From: Kiritimatiellia bacterium
GTDB lineage: Bacteria > Verrucomicrobiota > Kiritimatiellia > RFP12 > UBA1067
DNA length: 44,610 nt
Direction of reading: 5' to 3'
Assembly (NCBI GenBank): GCA_017405115.1
Contig: JAFRBA010000037.1
Span: forward strand, 1 to 44,610
How positions within the stretch are numbered: the stretch's first letter is position 1; each line of letters opens with the position of its first letter. Below are positions 32,636-40,636 of this stretch, one piece after another. The translations under genes and the position numbers were made by a program. Below the pieces are notes generated by a model. That model was not told where the DNA came from. It saw only the letters and a list, made by a program, of their open reading frames with translations, and made no database searches.

Positions 32636-33739
32636 ATGATGAAAAAGCTTTTTTTTGCTTCAATGGCACTGTCGGCATGGTGTTTTACGGCTATGTCCGC
32701 GCCTTTCCCCGCCGAAAAGATTGCTGGCATCTGGAAGATGTCTAAGGGCTATGTCACCGAAAGCGGCATGCAGGGCTCGACTGCCATTGCGGAGATCAAG
32801 GGGCGCATATCAGCCGTGCTGACGTTCCTCAATGGGGGAAAGTGCCGCATGACGCTCAACCAGGTCACGGGCGGGAATGTGGGACGCCCAACGACCCTTA
32901 CATACAACTATGAATACACGAACGGCATATTCCGCATCGTAAGCACAGTCGGGCTCGAAGACCGTAACATATCGCCAGGGGTGCCGTGTCTAAATGCCAC
33001 GCGATTTGAATTGAGAGGTATCGACGGCGACAGCTTTGAGCTAAAGTACGCCGATCTGCAGGAGCATGACCGATTCTACGGGTTCATGAAGATGAACTGC
33101 CGTAGTCAGTACAATGAGGACGGGACGCTTGAAGTGAAGCGGGAATGGTCTCCCGGCGGGGTGAAACAGGTCTCGACGGCGAAACATCCTCCGATGATAT
33201 TCCACCGCGTTGCAGGACTTGCCCCAGAGTCCGCAGTCAAAGAAGATTGTCCGATCTACAAGATGCTTTCGCTTCAGAAAGAAGAGGGCTGCGGCTATGC
33301 CTATCGATTCAAGCTGGAGATGCTGGATGAAAGCGGAGGCAGGCTCAATGCCTATCGCAGGGTCCAACATGAGTTCCGCAGCATGCTGCTCGAAGAAGCA
33401 GCGAGAACGTTCGACGGCGACTTCAGCACGCTCTTCGTGGAATTCCCGGCGTTTAACCTTAAGGGCAAGATTGTTGAAGGCCGCGCCGTTGTCCTGACCA
33501 TGAAGCCGTTGTCGCTTGCGTACAACCCCGAAACGCGCAGGGGCAGCATCTCGATAAGCCTTGCGGCAAATCAGTTCGACGTGGCGCGCAGGCTTGTAAG
33601 AAAGAACATAGAGGCGCTTGCGCGCAACAGCAACATAGTCGTCGAGAATGGACAACTGCCGCCTGCGGCGAAGTTCTACCTTGGCCGCGAAGAGGTGAAG
33701 GACGGCAACGTTCTTGAAGTGGAATTCATGACGGAATAA
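32636..33739 (+). CDS. Array paralogue 4: exported protein with lipocalin-like N-domain
   Basis: 367 residues from ATG 32636 after CGAAGGAGAG; ATG at 32639 is equally possible. The signal peptide (about 1-22, AMSAP) is followed by PFPAEKIAGIWKMSKGYVTE, strongly resembling paralogue 3, then AVLTFLNGGKCRMTL, a short Tyr-rich strand region (TLTYNYEYTNG) and HPPMIFHRV. C-domain (about 208-367): YKMLSLQKEEGCGYAYRF, VEGRAVVLTMKPLSLAYNP, ARRLVRKNIEALARNSNI and AAKFYLGREEVKDGNV. The DNA of the last segment is again almost that of paralogues 1, 2 and 5. The frame upstream from 32513 overlaps the previous gene and is rejected. Confidence 0.75.
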   Translation: MMKKLFFASMALSAWCFTAMSAPFPAEKIAGIWKMSKGYVTESGMQGSTAIAEIKGRISAVLTFLNGGKCRMTLNQVTGGNVGRPTTLTYNYEYTNGIFRIVSTVGLEDRNISPGVPCLNATRFELRGIDGDSFELKYADLQEHDRFYGFMKMNCRSQYNEDGTLEVKREWSPGGVKQVSTAKHPPMIFHRVAGLAPESAVKEDCPIYKMLSLQKEEGCGYAYRFKLEMLDESGGRLNAYRRVQHEFRSMLLEEAARTFDGDFSTLFVEFPAFNLKGKIVEGRAVVLTMKPLSLAYNPETRRGSISISLAANQFDVARRLVRKNIEALARNSNIVVENGQLPPAAKFYLGREEVKDGNVLEVEFMTE

Positions 33740-33756
33740 CAAGAAGGAGCCGCGAA

Positions 33757-34974
33757 ATGACAGTTAGGACCTTGCTTCCCTTGGCGTTAACCTTCGCTAT
33801 GTCATTGGTGATTGGGTGTGTATGTGTTTCTGATTTGGACACAATGCAACGCAAATATCCGATGAGGCAGAATTTCGAATTGGCCACGGGGCTAGAGAAA
33901 AGCGTTGATGCATTGCCTCGGAGATGCATAGTTGGCAAATGGGAGGCGAAATTCAACACATGGGAAGGCCTTTGGCGTAGTAACGGTTCGCATGAAACAT
34001 GCCAGCATTCGTACCGGCGGACGTACGATATCAGGGATGATGGTACATGTACAATAGTAACCTGGAAGGATGGCGATCTGGTTTCAACAGTTGAGTCTCC
34101 GTGGCGATATAGTGTAAAGTCGAGGGGAGTTGGTACGATTGTATTCTCTGGACTGAAACTTGCCGCACGATCAGTGTTTTGGTATGGAGAGAATAAGATG
34201 GTGCTTTCCTATGTCAACAACGATTCAGCCATACGTTGGTGGACGGGGTCCTTCATTGATCTGTATGGATCAAAATGGCAGTACCGTATCAATTACAGGC
34301 GCGATTCCAATCTTAATGTCGAGGTGACGTCCTCGCACATTTCGCCAGAAAGCACGCATGGGGATCGCAGGGTAAACATCGAGCAAGCCGAGATTTATAG
34401 GCGCATTGGCGATCCCAGGACGCCGGACGCCGACAGGCCCGCGCTGCAAGCGCCGGCAAAGAAGAACGGCTCCAAGAAGAAAAAAGCCTATGACATCCTT
34501 TCACTTGAGCGCTCGATAGAAGGCGCGTTCGCATACCGCTTCGAGCTGGAACTTGCCGACGGCGAGGAAACGACGCTAAAGGTCCTCAAGTCGGTCAAGC
34601 AAGACTTCCGGAAAGCGATACGCGACGACTATGCGGAGTCGTTCACCGGCTCAAGCGTCGCTTCGCTGTTTGTCGAGTTCCCGCAATTCATGTTGCGAGA
34701 TGGAAGGATCGTCGGCAAGGCGGTTGTCATGTCAATGGTGGTCATGTCTATGAAATACGATCCACTGACGCGCACGGGACGCATGGCGGTCTGCCTCAGT
34801 GGCGGACAATTCGAGGAGACTCGCAAATGGATTCGGCGAAACATCGAGGCTCTTGCCCGCGACAAGAACATTGCTCTGACGACCGGCAAAATCCCGCCCG
34901 CCGCGAAGTTCTACCTTGGCCGCGAAGAGCTGAAAGACGGCAACATGCTCGAAATTGAGTTCAAGACGGAGTGA
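33757..34974 (+). CDS. Array paralogue 5: lipoprotein with lipocalin-like N-domain
   Basis: 405 residues after an AAGGAG site. The signal ends in SLVIGC (Cys about 21). The N-domain (about 55-215) has VGKWEAKFNTWEGLWRS, YDIRDDGTCTIVTWKDG and SPWRYSVKS, and matches paralogue 1 rather than 3/4, in the same order of motifs (GKWE, FxDGxxxxxxxxDG, WxYxV). A Lys-rich linker APAKKNGSKKKK precedes the C-domain (about 243-405), which ends AAKFYLGREELKDGNMLEIE. The array ends here with a heptamer word array. Confidence 0.75.
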   Translation: MTVRTLLPLALTFAMSLVIGCVCVSDLDTMQRKYPMRQNFELATGLEKSVDALPRRCIVGKWEAKFNTWEGLWRSNGSHETCQHSYRRTYDIRDDGTCTIVTWKDGDLVSTVESPWRYSVKSRGVGTIVFSGLKLAARSVFWYGENKMVLSYVNNDSAIRWWTGSFIDLYGSKWQYRINYRRDSNLNVEVTSSHISPESTHGDRRVNIEQAEIYRRIGDPRTPDADRPALQAPAKKNGSKKKKAYDILSLERSIEGAFAYRFELELADGEETTLKVLKSVKQDFRKAIRDDYAESFTGSSVASLFVEFPQFMLRDGRIVGKAVVMSMVVMSMKYDPLTRTGRMAVCLSGGQFEETRKWIRRNIEALARDKNIALTTGKIPPAAKFYLGREELKDGNMLEIEFKTE

Positions 34975-34986
34975 TACAATGCCCTC

Positions 34987-35049
34987 CACCAATCTCTAGC
35001 CACCAACCACTAACAACTAAGCATCAAGCACTAACAACTAAGCACTAAC
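34987..35049 (+). repeat. 7-bp word array, nine heptamers
   Basis: CACCAAT, CTCTAGC, CACCAAC, CACTAAC, AACTAAG, CATCAAG, CACTAAC, AACTAAG, CACTAAC: 63 bp in uninterrupted 7-bp register, starting 12 bp after the stop of paralogue 5 and ending just before the pseudogene's 3' end. Confidence 0.8.
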
Positions 35050-35064
35050 CGATGAATGCAAGAG

Positions 35065-35516
35065 TTATGTGGTGCGGTTTTGGTTGCGGTAGTTGCGCAT
35101 GGATGTGCCGAATCGGCGCTTGAAGAGATTCTTGAGGGAGTTCGCGCTCTGCTCGGCACGTTCAGCAGAACGGCCGGCCGATCGGTCTTGGCGATCTCCG
35201 CCAATGCATCGTCGGTTCCCGGCAAGCCCACGAGAAAGCCGTCCACACCGCGTGCGATCTCGGCGCGTACCGCCTCTGCGGTGAATTCGTGCTGCGTGCG
35301 GTGGATGGCGAGCGACCAGCGGTGGCCCTCGTTCAGGTAGCTGAATATGCCATTGAGCTTGTCCTGCCCGGCAATCCCCGCCATGCGCAGGGCCACCACC
35401 ACCCGCCGCGCCGGCGCGGCACTTACAAGTGCTTTGACTGTCCTTTTCCTTGCCCATGTCGCGAAGTATATCAGAATGCGAGGATTCGCGTCAACGCGGT
35501 GGGCAGCATCTGTCAT
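35065..35516 (-). pseudogene. Broken XylR/AraC-type regulator with LacI-like sensor domain
   Basis: Minus strand. From ATG 35516, about 110 residues read as a LacI/periplasmic-binding-type N-terminal sensor (NPRILIYFATWARKRTVK, GIFSYLNEGHRWSLAIHR, GVDGFLVGLPG). The frame is then lost near 35160, and another frame carries the end of an AraC-type helix-turn-helix (NSLKNLFKRRFGTSMRNYR) to TAA at 35065. A full XylR-type protein has about 380 residues, so most of the sensor and part of the DNA-binding domain are deleted as well as frameshifted. Confidence 0.7.
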
Positions 35517-35578
35517 GTGGATTTCAAAAAGCGGAATGGTCCAAAACCATGACGGTTTTGAAATCCACGCGACATGAC
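35512..35578. promoter_or_regulatory. Inverted repeat over the regulator start, possible operator
   Basis: GTGGATTTCAAAA (35517-35529) and TTTTGAAATCCAC (35556-35568) are perfect 13-bp complements, flanked by GTCAT (35512-35516) and ATGAC (35574-35578). It overlaps the pseudogene's start codon and lies 37 bp upstream of the ATPase -10. It could be a relic autoregulatory operator or act on the ATPase gene. Confidence 0.5.
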
Positions 35579-35611
35579 TGAAATGGCGTCTGTCACGGAT
35601 GCGTTGGATTA

Positions 35612-35620
35612 TGCTATAAT
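35612..35620 (+). promoter_or_regulatory. Extended -10 promoter for the ATPase gene
   Basis: TGCTATAAT, TATAAT at 35615-35620, with a weak TGTCAC 18 bp upstream. The leader to ATG 35647 is about 20 nt. Confidence 0.6.
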
Positions 35621-35646
35621 ACGCGGCACATGCAAGGAATGCCGCA

Positions 35647-37203
35647 ATGAAAAGGTTCAACACGACAGGGCCGTGCTTCCCTGACGAACACTACATGATG
35701 CCGGCGCTGGATAGGCTGCCCGGTGTCCGCGAACTTGTCGCGGGCGGTAATTACTTCGTCGTGCACGCGCCGCGCCAGACCGGCAAGACGACCGCGCTGA
35801 AGGCTCTTGTCCGAGAAATCAACGCGAAGGGCGACACGTTCGCACTCTACTGTACGTTAGAGTCATTGCAGAATAGAGAAGACCCTGAAAAGTCGAATAT
35901 TGCCATTCGAGACCTCATTGCCGACAATGTCGAGATGTCGCCATTCTATCAGGCTGTTTCTGGCGCGCCGGAGCTTAGATCTGATCGCGGCGGCGTGGGG
36001 CTTGCCGTTAGGACTGTGCTGCAAAATGTCTGCCGAGCCGTAGGCAAGCCTGTCGTCGTGTTCTTTGACGAGGCGGATTGCCTTGTCGGCAATGCATTGA
36101 TATCTTTCCTTCGTCAGCTACGTGACGGCTACGTGAACCGTGACATGATTTCGTTCCCGAAATCCATTGCGATTGTCGGGATGCTGGATGTGCGCGACTA
36201 CAAGGCGCAGGTTCGCCCCGATGGACAGTCGCTCGGGCAGATCAGCCCGTTCAACATCATTGCGGAAGACTTGTTGATCCCGAACTTCACTGAGGCAGAC
36301 ATTGCCACTCTCTATGCACAGCACACGGCGGAGACAGGTCAGCGGTTCGCGGACGGCGTCGTTGCGGATGTCTGGCGTCTGACCTGCGGACAGCCCTGGC
36401 TCGTGAATGCCATAGCGAACGACTGCGTGGCGAAGATTCACGGCAACCGATTCGGCGAGACAATCACCGTTGAGGACGTGGAGGCGGCGAAGGAGGCGAT
36501 CATCCGACGCCGTGATACGCACGTGGATTCTCTGATGGAGCGTATGCGAGAGCCGCGCGTGAGGCGCATCGTTGAGCCGCTGATTTCTGGTCAGGAACTT
36601 ACGGTCTCCCGCAATTCCGAGGATTTCCGCTATGTGATCGATCTAGGCCTTTTGCGCGAGGACGAGGTGAAGCGGGTTGTCCCGGCGAATCCGATGTATG
36701 CGGAAATCATTGGAAGATACTTGACCCGTGACGAGCAGGACGATATGCAGTCGCGCATTTCCGAAACGCCCTGGGTGAAGGACGACGGGCTGGACATGGC
36801 GGGGTTGATGACGGCCTTCCAGCAGTTCTGGCGCGAGAACTCCGGTGCCGACAAGGACATCATGGGCTACCGCGAATCCGTGCCGCACCTTGTATTGATG
36901 GCGTTTCTTCAACGCGTCACGAACGGTGGAGGACACATCAACCGCGAAATGGCGTTAGGGACAGGTAGACTTGACCTCTGCGTGGAGTTTCGCGGTGCAC
37001 GCTACGCGATAGAGGTTAAGACCTCGGCGAACTTCCAGAGGGAGAGGTCCTACGCGCAGTGCGCGAAATATCTCGACTCGCTCGGTCTAACGGAGGGCTG
37101 GATGCCGATATTCGAGAAGTCGAAAGAAAAAACTTGGGATGAGAGGATATACAGCAGAGACGAGATCGTGGACGGCAAGACAATCCACGTCATCGGTCTA
37201 TGA
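35647..37203 (+). CDS. AAA-like ATPase with C-terminal PD-(D/E)XK nuclease-like domain
   Basis: 518 residues. P-loop HAPRQTGKTTALKALV (about 39-54), Walker B VVVFFDEADCLVG (about 138-150), then a winged-helix-type region (TCGQPWLVNAIAND). The last 130 residues carry TGRLDLCVEFRGARYAIEVKTS (about 436-456), the D...E-x-K core of PD-(D/E)XK nucleases, as in the abundant gut-bacterial AAA-ATPase/DUF1703-type proteins. Their function is not established; nuclease-like selfish or defence roles have been considered. Start 35647 follows AGGAATG. Flanked by a dead regulator and a new promoter, it looks like a stand-alone accessory gene. Confidence 0.75.
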   Translation: MKRFNTTGPCFPDEHYMMPALDRLPGVRELVAGGNYFVVHAPRQTGKTTALKALVREINAKGDTFALYCTLESLQNREDPEKSNIAIRDLIADNVEMSPFYQAVSGAPELRSDRGGVGLAVRTVLQNVCRAVGKPVVVFFDEADCLVGNALISFLRQLRDGYVNRDMISFPKSIAIVGMLDVRDYKAQVRPDGQSLGQISPFNIIAEDLLIPNFTEADIATLYAQHTAETGQRFADGVVADVWRLTCGQPWLVNAIANDCVAKIHGNRFGETITVEDVEAAKEAIIRRRDTHVDSLMERMREPRVRRIVEPLISGQELTVSRNSEDFRYVIDLGLLREDEVKRVVPANPMYAEIIGRYLTRDEQDDMQSRISETPWVKDDGLDMAGLMTAFQQFWRENSGADKDIMGYRESVPHLVLMAFLQRVTNGGGHINREMALGTGRLDLCVEFRGARYAIEVKTSANFQRERSYAQCAKYLDSLGLTEGWMPIFEKSKEKTWDERIYSRDEIVDGKTIHVIGL

Positions 37204-37342
37204 CAGTGAATGCGCCCGTGTGTCCCTGAATCCGGAATGTGAGGCTTCAAGTTCTGCGCGGAGAGGCGGCGCGATGATGCGCGGGGTTGATGAAACAGTG
37301 ACGTTTTTTTGAGGCATGGGTATTCAATTGGCCGCACCGATT

Positions 37343-37351
37343 TGGTATAAT
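37343..37351 (+). promoter_or_regulatory. Extended -10 promoter of the SIS gene
   Basis: TGGTATAAT, TATAAT at 37346-37351, weak TTCAAT 17 bp upstream, leader of about 30 nt carrying AGGAGGAG. Confidence 0.65.
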
Positions 37352-37387
37352 TCAAGCAATCTTTAAAACCAGAGGAGGAGAATCGGA

Positions 37388-38140
37388 ATGCTGAACGACT
37401 ACGGATACATAGAGAAGGCGATCGCCAACATCAAGGAGGTCGCGGAGAAGCAGGAGGCCAACATAAAGGCCGCCGGCAAGCTTATGGCGGACGCCATCGC
37501 GAACGACCGCCTCATCTACGTCTACGCCGGCGGTGGGCACACGACGCTCGCCATGGGCGAGATGTTCTTCCGCGCGGGCGGGCTCGCTAACATCAACCCG
37601 ATGATGGAGACGGCGCTCTCGGTCTTCAACCAGGCGCTCAAGTACCTGGAGCTCGAGCGCACGGTGAACTTCGGCGCGTCGATCGTGAAGTACTACAATC
37701 CGCAGAAGGACGACGTCGTCATATTCTTCCACAACATCGGCATTAACCCCGCGACGATAGACGCGGCGGAGGAGTGCAGGAAGCGCGGCATGAAGATCAT
37801 CGCCGTGGCTTCGTCATACTGGCAGAACGAGATGCCGAAGGACCACTTCATCCGCCACCCGAACGGAAAGAACCTCTTCGACTACGCCGACGTCTGCATA
37901 GACGACTACAACCCCGTCGGCGACGCCGTGGTGAACGTGCCGGGGATGACGACGCCGATCGGGCCGGTCTCTAACGTCGTCGACTTCACCATCGCGCACC
38001 TCCTCGAGATCGAGTGCTGCAGCCAGTGCGTCGAGCGCGGCATCGTGCCGCCCGTCTGGAACTCGGCGAACGCACCGGGCGGAGACGAGAAGAACGCCGC
38101 CTACCTCGCGAAGTACAAGCCGCTCGTGAAATGCCTGTAA
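37388..38140 (+). CDS. SIS-domain phosphosugar isomerase/binding protein
   Basis: 250 residues with the SIS fold: DRLIYVYAGGGHTTLAMGEM (about 39-58, phosphate-binding loop) and KDDVVIFFHNIGINPATIDA with RGMKIIAVASS after it. It fits the group of sugar isomerase-like proteins (UPF0309 type) that bind or isomerise sugar 6-phosphates such as GlcNAc-6-P or related amino-sugar phosphates. The AGGAGGAG site is the strongest of the window. It is the first gene of the block with GDPD and GH20, and the next gene's ATG overlaps its stop (TAATG). Its place beside amino-sugar glycosidases suggests a role in their catabolism. Confidence 0.8.
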   Translation: MLNDYGYIEKAIANIKEVAEKQEANIKAAGKLMADAIANDRLIYVYAGGGHTTLAMGEMFFRAGGLANINPMMETALSVFNQALKYLELERTVNFGASIVKYYNPQKDDVVIFFHNIGINPATIDAAEECRKRGMKIIAVASSYWQNEMPKDHFIRHPNGKNLFDYADVCIDDYNPVGDAVVNVPGMTTPIGPVSNVVDFTIAHLLEIECCSQCVERGIVPPVWNSANAPGGDEKNAAYLAKYKPLVKCL

Positions 38141-38973
38141 TGAGCATGCGAACGGTTCCTGCCGCGCTCCTCGCGGCGTGCTCCGCCTTCGGCGGAGAGG
38201 TGACGATGCAGAACATCGCGCACCGCGGGATGTGGGACGACTCCGTCCCGCAGAACACGGTCGAGGCGATAAGGCGGGCCTACGATTCCGGCGCAACATG
38301 GGTGGAGACCGACTTCCACCACACGAAGGCCGGGCAGATGGTGTGCATCCACGTCGAGAGCGAGCTCAGGGGATACACCGGCTGCACCAAGAAGATCGTG
38401 GACCTCACGCCAGAGGACGTGAAGACGCTGGACCTCGGCAAGAAGGGCAACCTGCCGAGGGCATACCGCATACCGCTGCTCGACCAGGTGCTGGCGGTCG
38501 TGCCGAAGCACGGGGTCCTCCAGGCCGAGATCAAGGGGTATTCGCCGCAGTACGCCGACATCTTCGACGCGGCCGTCAAGGCGGCCGGGCTGGCCGAGAC
38601 GAACATCGTCGTCTCGTCGTTCCAGTACGATGCGCTGAAGGACTTCAAGGCGCGCTATCCGAAATACCGCTGCGCCTGGCTCGTGGGGCTGCCTCGCAAG
38701 GAGCCTTTCAACGCCAAGAAGTACATAGACAAGTGCAAGGCCGCCGGCATCGAGGTGTTCTGCCCGGGATGCGGTTCGACCATGGGGACGATGATGCCTG
38801 CCGACGCGGACGCCATCCGCGCCGCCGGCCTGGAGTTCCGCATGTACGGAGTCAACTCGCTCAAAGACCTGCGGCAGGCGAAGGCGCTCGGCGCGGCGGG
38901 CTTCACCTGCAACCACTGGTTCAAGGCGTTTGACTGGGCCGCCGAGATCGGCGGACTGAAACTGCTGAAGTAG
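38140..38973 (+). CDS. Exported glycerophosphodiester phosphodiesterase family protein
   Basis: 277 residues. A signal sequence PAALLAACSAFGGE could be a lipoprotein signal (Cys about 15). The GDPD hallmarks are present: NIAHRGMWDD (His-Arg of the active site), PQNTVEAIRRAYDSGATWVE (E-N-T-x-x-A pattern) and TDFHHTKAGQMVCIH. The enzyme cleaves glycerophosphodiesters; in gut bacteria family members can also act on other phosphodiesters. The ATG overlaps the SIS stop (TAATG); ATG 38131 is an alternative. Confidence 0.75.
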   Translation: MSMRTVPAALLAACSAFGGEVTMQNIAHRGMWDDSVPQNTVEAIRRAYDSGATWVETDFHHTKAGQMVCIHVESELRGYTGCTKKIVDLTPEDVKTLDLGKKGNLPRAYRIPLLDQVLAVVPKHGVLQAEIKGYSPQYADIFDAAVKAAGLAETNIVVSSFQYDALKDFKARYPKYRCAWLVGLPRKEPFNAKKYIDKCKAAGIEVFCPGCGSTMGTMMPADADAIRAAGLEFRMYGVNSLKDLRQAKALGAAGFTCNHWFKAFDWAAEIGGLKLLK

Positions 38974-39003
38974 GAAGTAGTAGAGAGAAGAGGTAGACTA
39001 ATC

Positions 39004-40575
39004 ATGTTCAACAACACAAACCACTCCGACGTCGCCCTGTGCGTTTTGCGTCTCGCGTTCATTGCCTTTGCAGCCGTGCTTGCGCGCCCCGCCGCATTTG
39101 CGGGCAACGCGGCAAATCCCGACGCAATCGAACTTGCGCCCCTGCCGAGGCCGGTGGAGTTCAAGAGCGACATGGACAGCCCCGTCGCGTTCGACGCGTC
39201 CACCGCGGTTGTAGTGGACTGCCCCGACGCGGCGGCCGCGGACTGGCTCGCTTCGCACTTCGCCGAGTGGTATGGCGATCAAGCTCCGAAGGTTGTGGGC
39301 GGCGCGGCCGGAGTCCGCGCCCTACCCGCCGCCGACGAGGCGTATGCGGTGAAGGCCGACGCGTCGGGTGTCAGGATTTCGGCGCGGACGCTTGCGGGCG
39401 TCAGGTGGGCCGCGTACTCCATCCGCCAGCTGGTGATTGCGAAGCGCGGCACTTTCAAGACAGAGGGGTACCTTCTGCCGACGCTTTCCATCTCCGACGC
39501 GCCGCATCTCGCGTTCCGCGCGGTGCACCTCTGCTGGTTTCCGGAGGTCCGCAAGGAGCAGATAGAGCGGGCGATACGCCTTGCGGCGCTTATGAAGTTC
39601 AACTACGCGATACTTGAGCCGTGGGGGATGTACCGGAGCGAGAGCAATCCGTGGTGGGGCTGGCCGGAGGGCAAGATGACGAAGGCAGAGGTGCGGAGGC
39701 TCGTCGCGATCGGAAAGGACCTCGGCATAACGCTCATACCGCAGATCGCCGCGTACGGGCACGCAGGCGCCGGGCGCAGCTGCACGCTCAAGCACTCCGT
39801 ACTCGACCTGCAGCCCGAATACGAACCGCTCTTCGAGCCGGGCGGCTGGAACTGGTGCCTGTCGAACCCCGAGACGCAGCGCGTCCTGCGGGAGCTGATC
39901 GTCGAGCTTCTCGGCGACTTTGGCAATCCGCCGTACATCCACCTCGGATGCGACGAGGCCCAGCCGCCGACGTGTCCGGAGTGCAGGAAGCCTCCGTACG
40001 GCGAACTCGTCTGCGAGCACATAACGAACCTTGCGGCGTTCACGAAGGAACACGGCGCGCAGGCGATGATGTGGCACGACATGCTCCTGGACCGGAACGA
40101 CCCCCGCTGGAAGGGCTACGTGAAGTGCGGCTCGAAGCTGACGGCGACGCTTGCAGACACGCTGCCGAAGGACGTCATAATCTGCGACTGGCAGTATTCC
40201 TACGGCGACATGAAGGAGGCTCGCAAGGAATGGCCGACGATGGCCTACTTCAAGAAGAAGGGGTTCCGGGTAGCGGGCTGTCCGTGGATGAACTACAACG
40301 CCATGAAGCCGATGGCGGACTTCATCGCCGAGATCGGCGGCTTCGGCATAATAGAGACCACGTGGCACCACCTCCGCGGGAGCGACTGGGTGAAGATGTT
40401 CCGCTACGGGTCGTCCGCCGCGTGGGGCACGCCGGTGAGAGGCGGCATGCCTCAGTACGACTCGGAGTTCGCCATCGCCATGCGCCTCGTCGGCCACGAC
40501 ATGAAGGCGAAGGACTACCGCGACACGGGGCATGTCGAGTACCAGGTGCCGCCGGCGTGGTGGGTGGACAACTAG
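39004..40575 (+). CDS. GH20 beta-N-acetylhexosaminidase-like exported enzyme
   Basis: 523 residues with a signal peptide (about 1-33, AAFAG). An N-terminal GH20b-type alpha/beta domain (about 45-165, ending VRWAAYSIRQLV) precedes the TIM barrel from LAFRAVHLCWFP. The catalytic Asp-Glu pair is in YIHLGCDEAQPP (about 317-321). GH20 removes terminal beta-GlcNAc or beta-GalNAc by substrate-assisted catalysis. Between the N-domain strands the DNA at 39301-39326 carries the right half of a two-hairpin palindromic element in frame, coding GAAGVRALPA. The stop TAG is part of the first heptamer of a word array. Confidence 0.8.
   Translation: MFNNTNHSDVALCVLRLAFIAFAAVLARPAAFAGNAANPDAIELAPLPRPVEFKSDMDSPVAFDASTAVVVDCPDAAAADWLASHFAEWYGDQAPKVVGGAAGVRALPAADEAYAVKADASGVRISARTLAGVRWAAYSIRQLVIAKRGTFKTEGYLLPTLSISDAPHLAFRAVHLCWFPEVRKEQIERAIRLAALMKFNYAILEPWGMYRSESNPWWGWPEGKMTKAEVRRLVAIGKDLGITLIPQIAAYGHAGAGRSCTLKHSVLDLQPEYEPLFEPGGWNWCLSNPETQRVLRELIVELLGDFGNPPYIHLGCDEAQPPTCPECRKPPYGELVCEHITNLAAFTKEHGAQAMMWHDMLLDRNDPRWKGYVKCGSKLTATLADTLPKDVIICDWQYSYGDMKEARKEWPTMAYFKKKGFRVAGCPWMNYNAMKPMADFIAEIGGFGIIETTWHHLRGSDWVKMFRYGSSAAWGTPVRGGMPQYDSEFAIAMRLVGHDMKAKDYRDTGHVEYQVPPAWWVDN
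39301..39326 (+). repeat. Right half of a two-hairpin element inside the GH20 gene
   Basis: GGCGCGGCC-GGA-GTCCGCGCC pairs at 8 of 9 positions with the same GGA loop as copy A, then continues into CTACC. The left half is absent. It lies in frame and adds a few residues (GAAGVRALP). Confidence 0.55.
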
Positions 40576-40613
40576 TGGCTAGTGGCTAGTGGTTAGGGGT
40601 TAGTCAGAAGTCA
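40572..40613 (+). repeat. 7-bp word array behind GH20
   Basis: CTAGTGG three times, then TTAGGGG, TTAGTCA, GAAGTCA in strict 7-bp register. The first unit contains the GH20 stop codon. Confidence 0.75.
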
Positions 40614-40636
40614 GAAATTTTGAAGCGAGGAAAAAC

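Noticed and set aside
34987..35049. CRISPR array
   Set aside because: The units are only 7 bp and contiguous, with no spacers and no cas genes nearby. The same applies to the other word arrays.
35647..37203. Transposase or phage protein
   Set aside because: The P-loop, Walker B and D-E-x-K order match the AAA-ATPase/PD-(D/E)XK proteins of gut bacteria; no integrase or transposase motif and no flanking inverted repeats of IS type were found.
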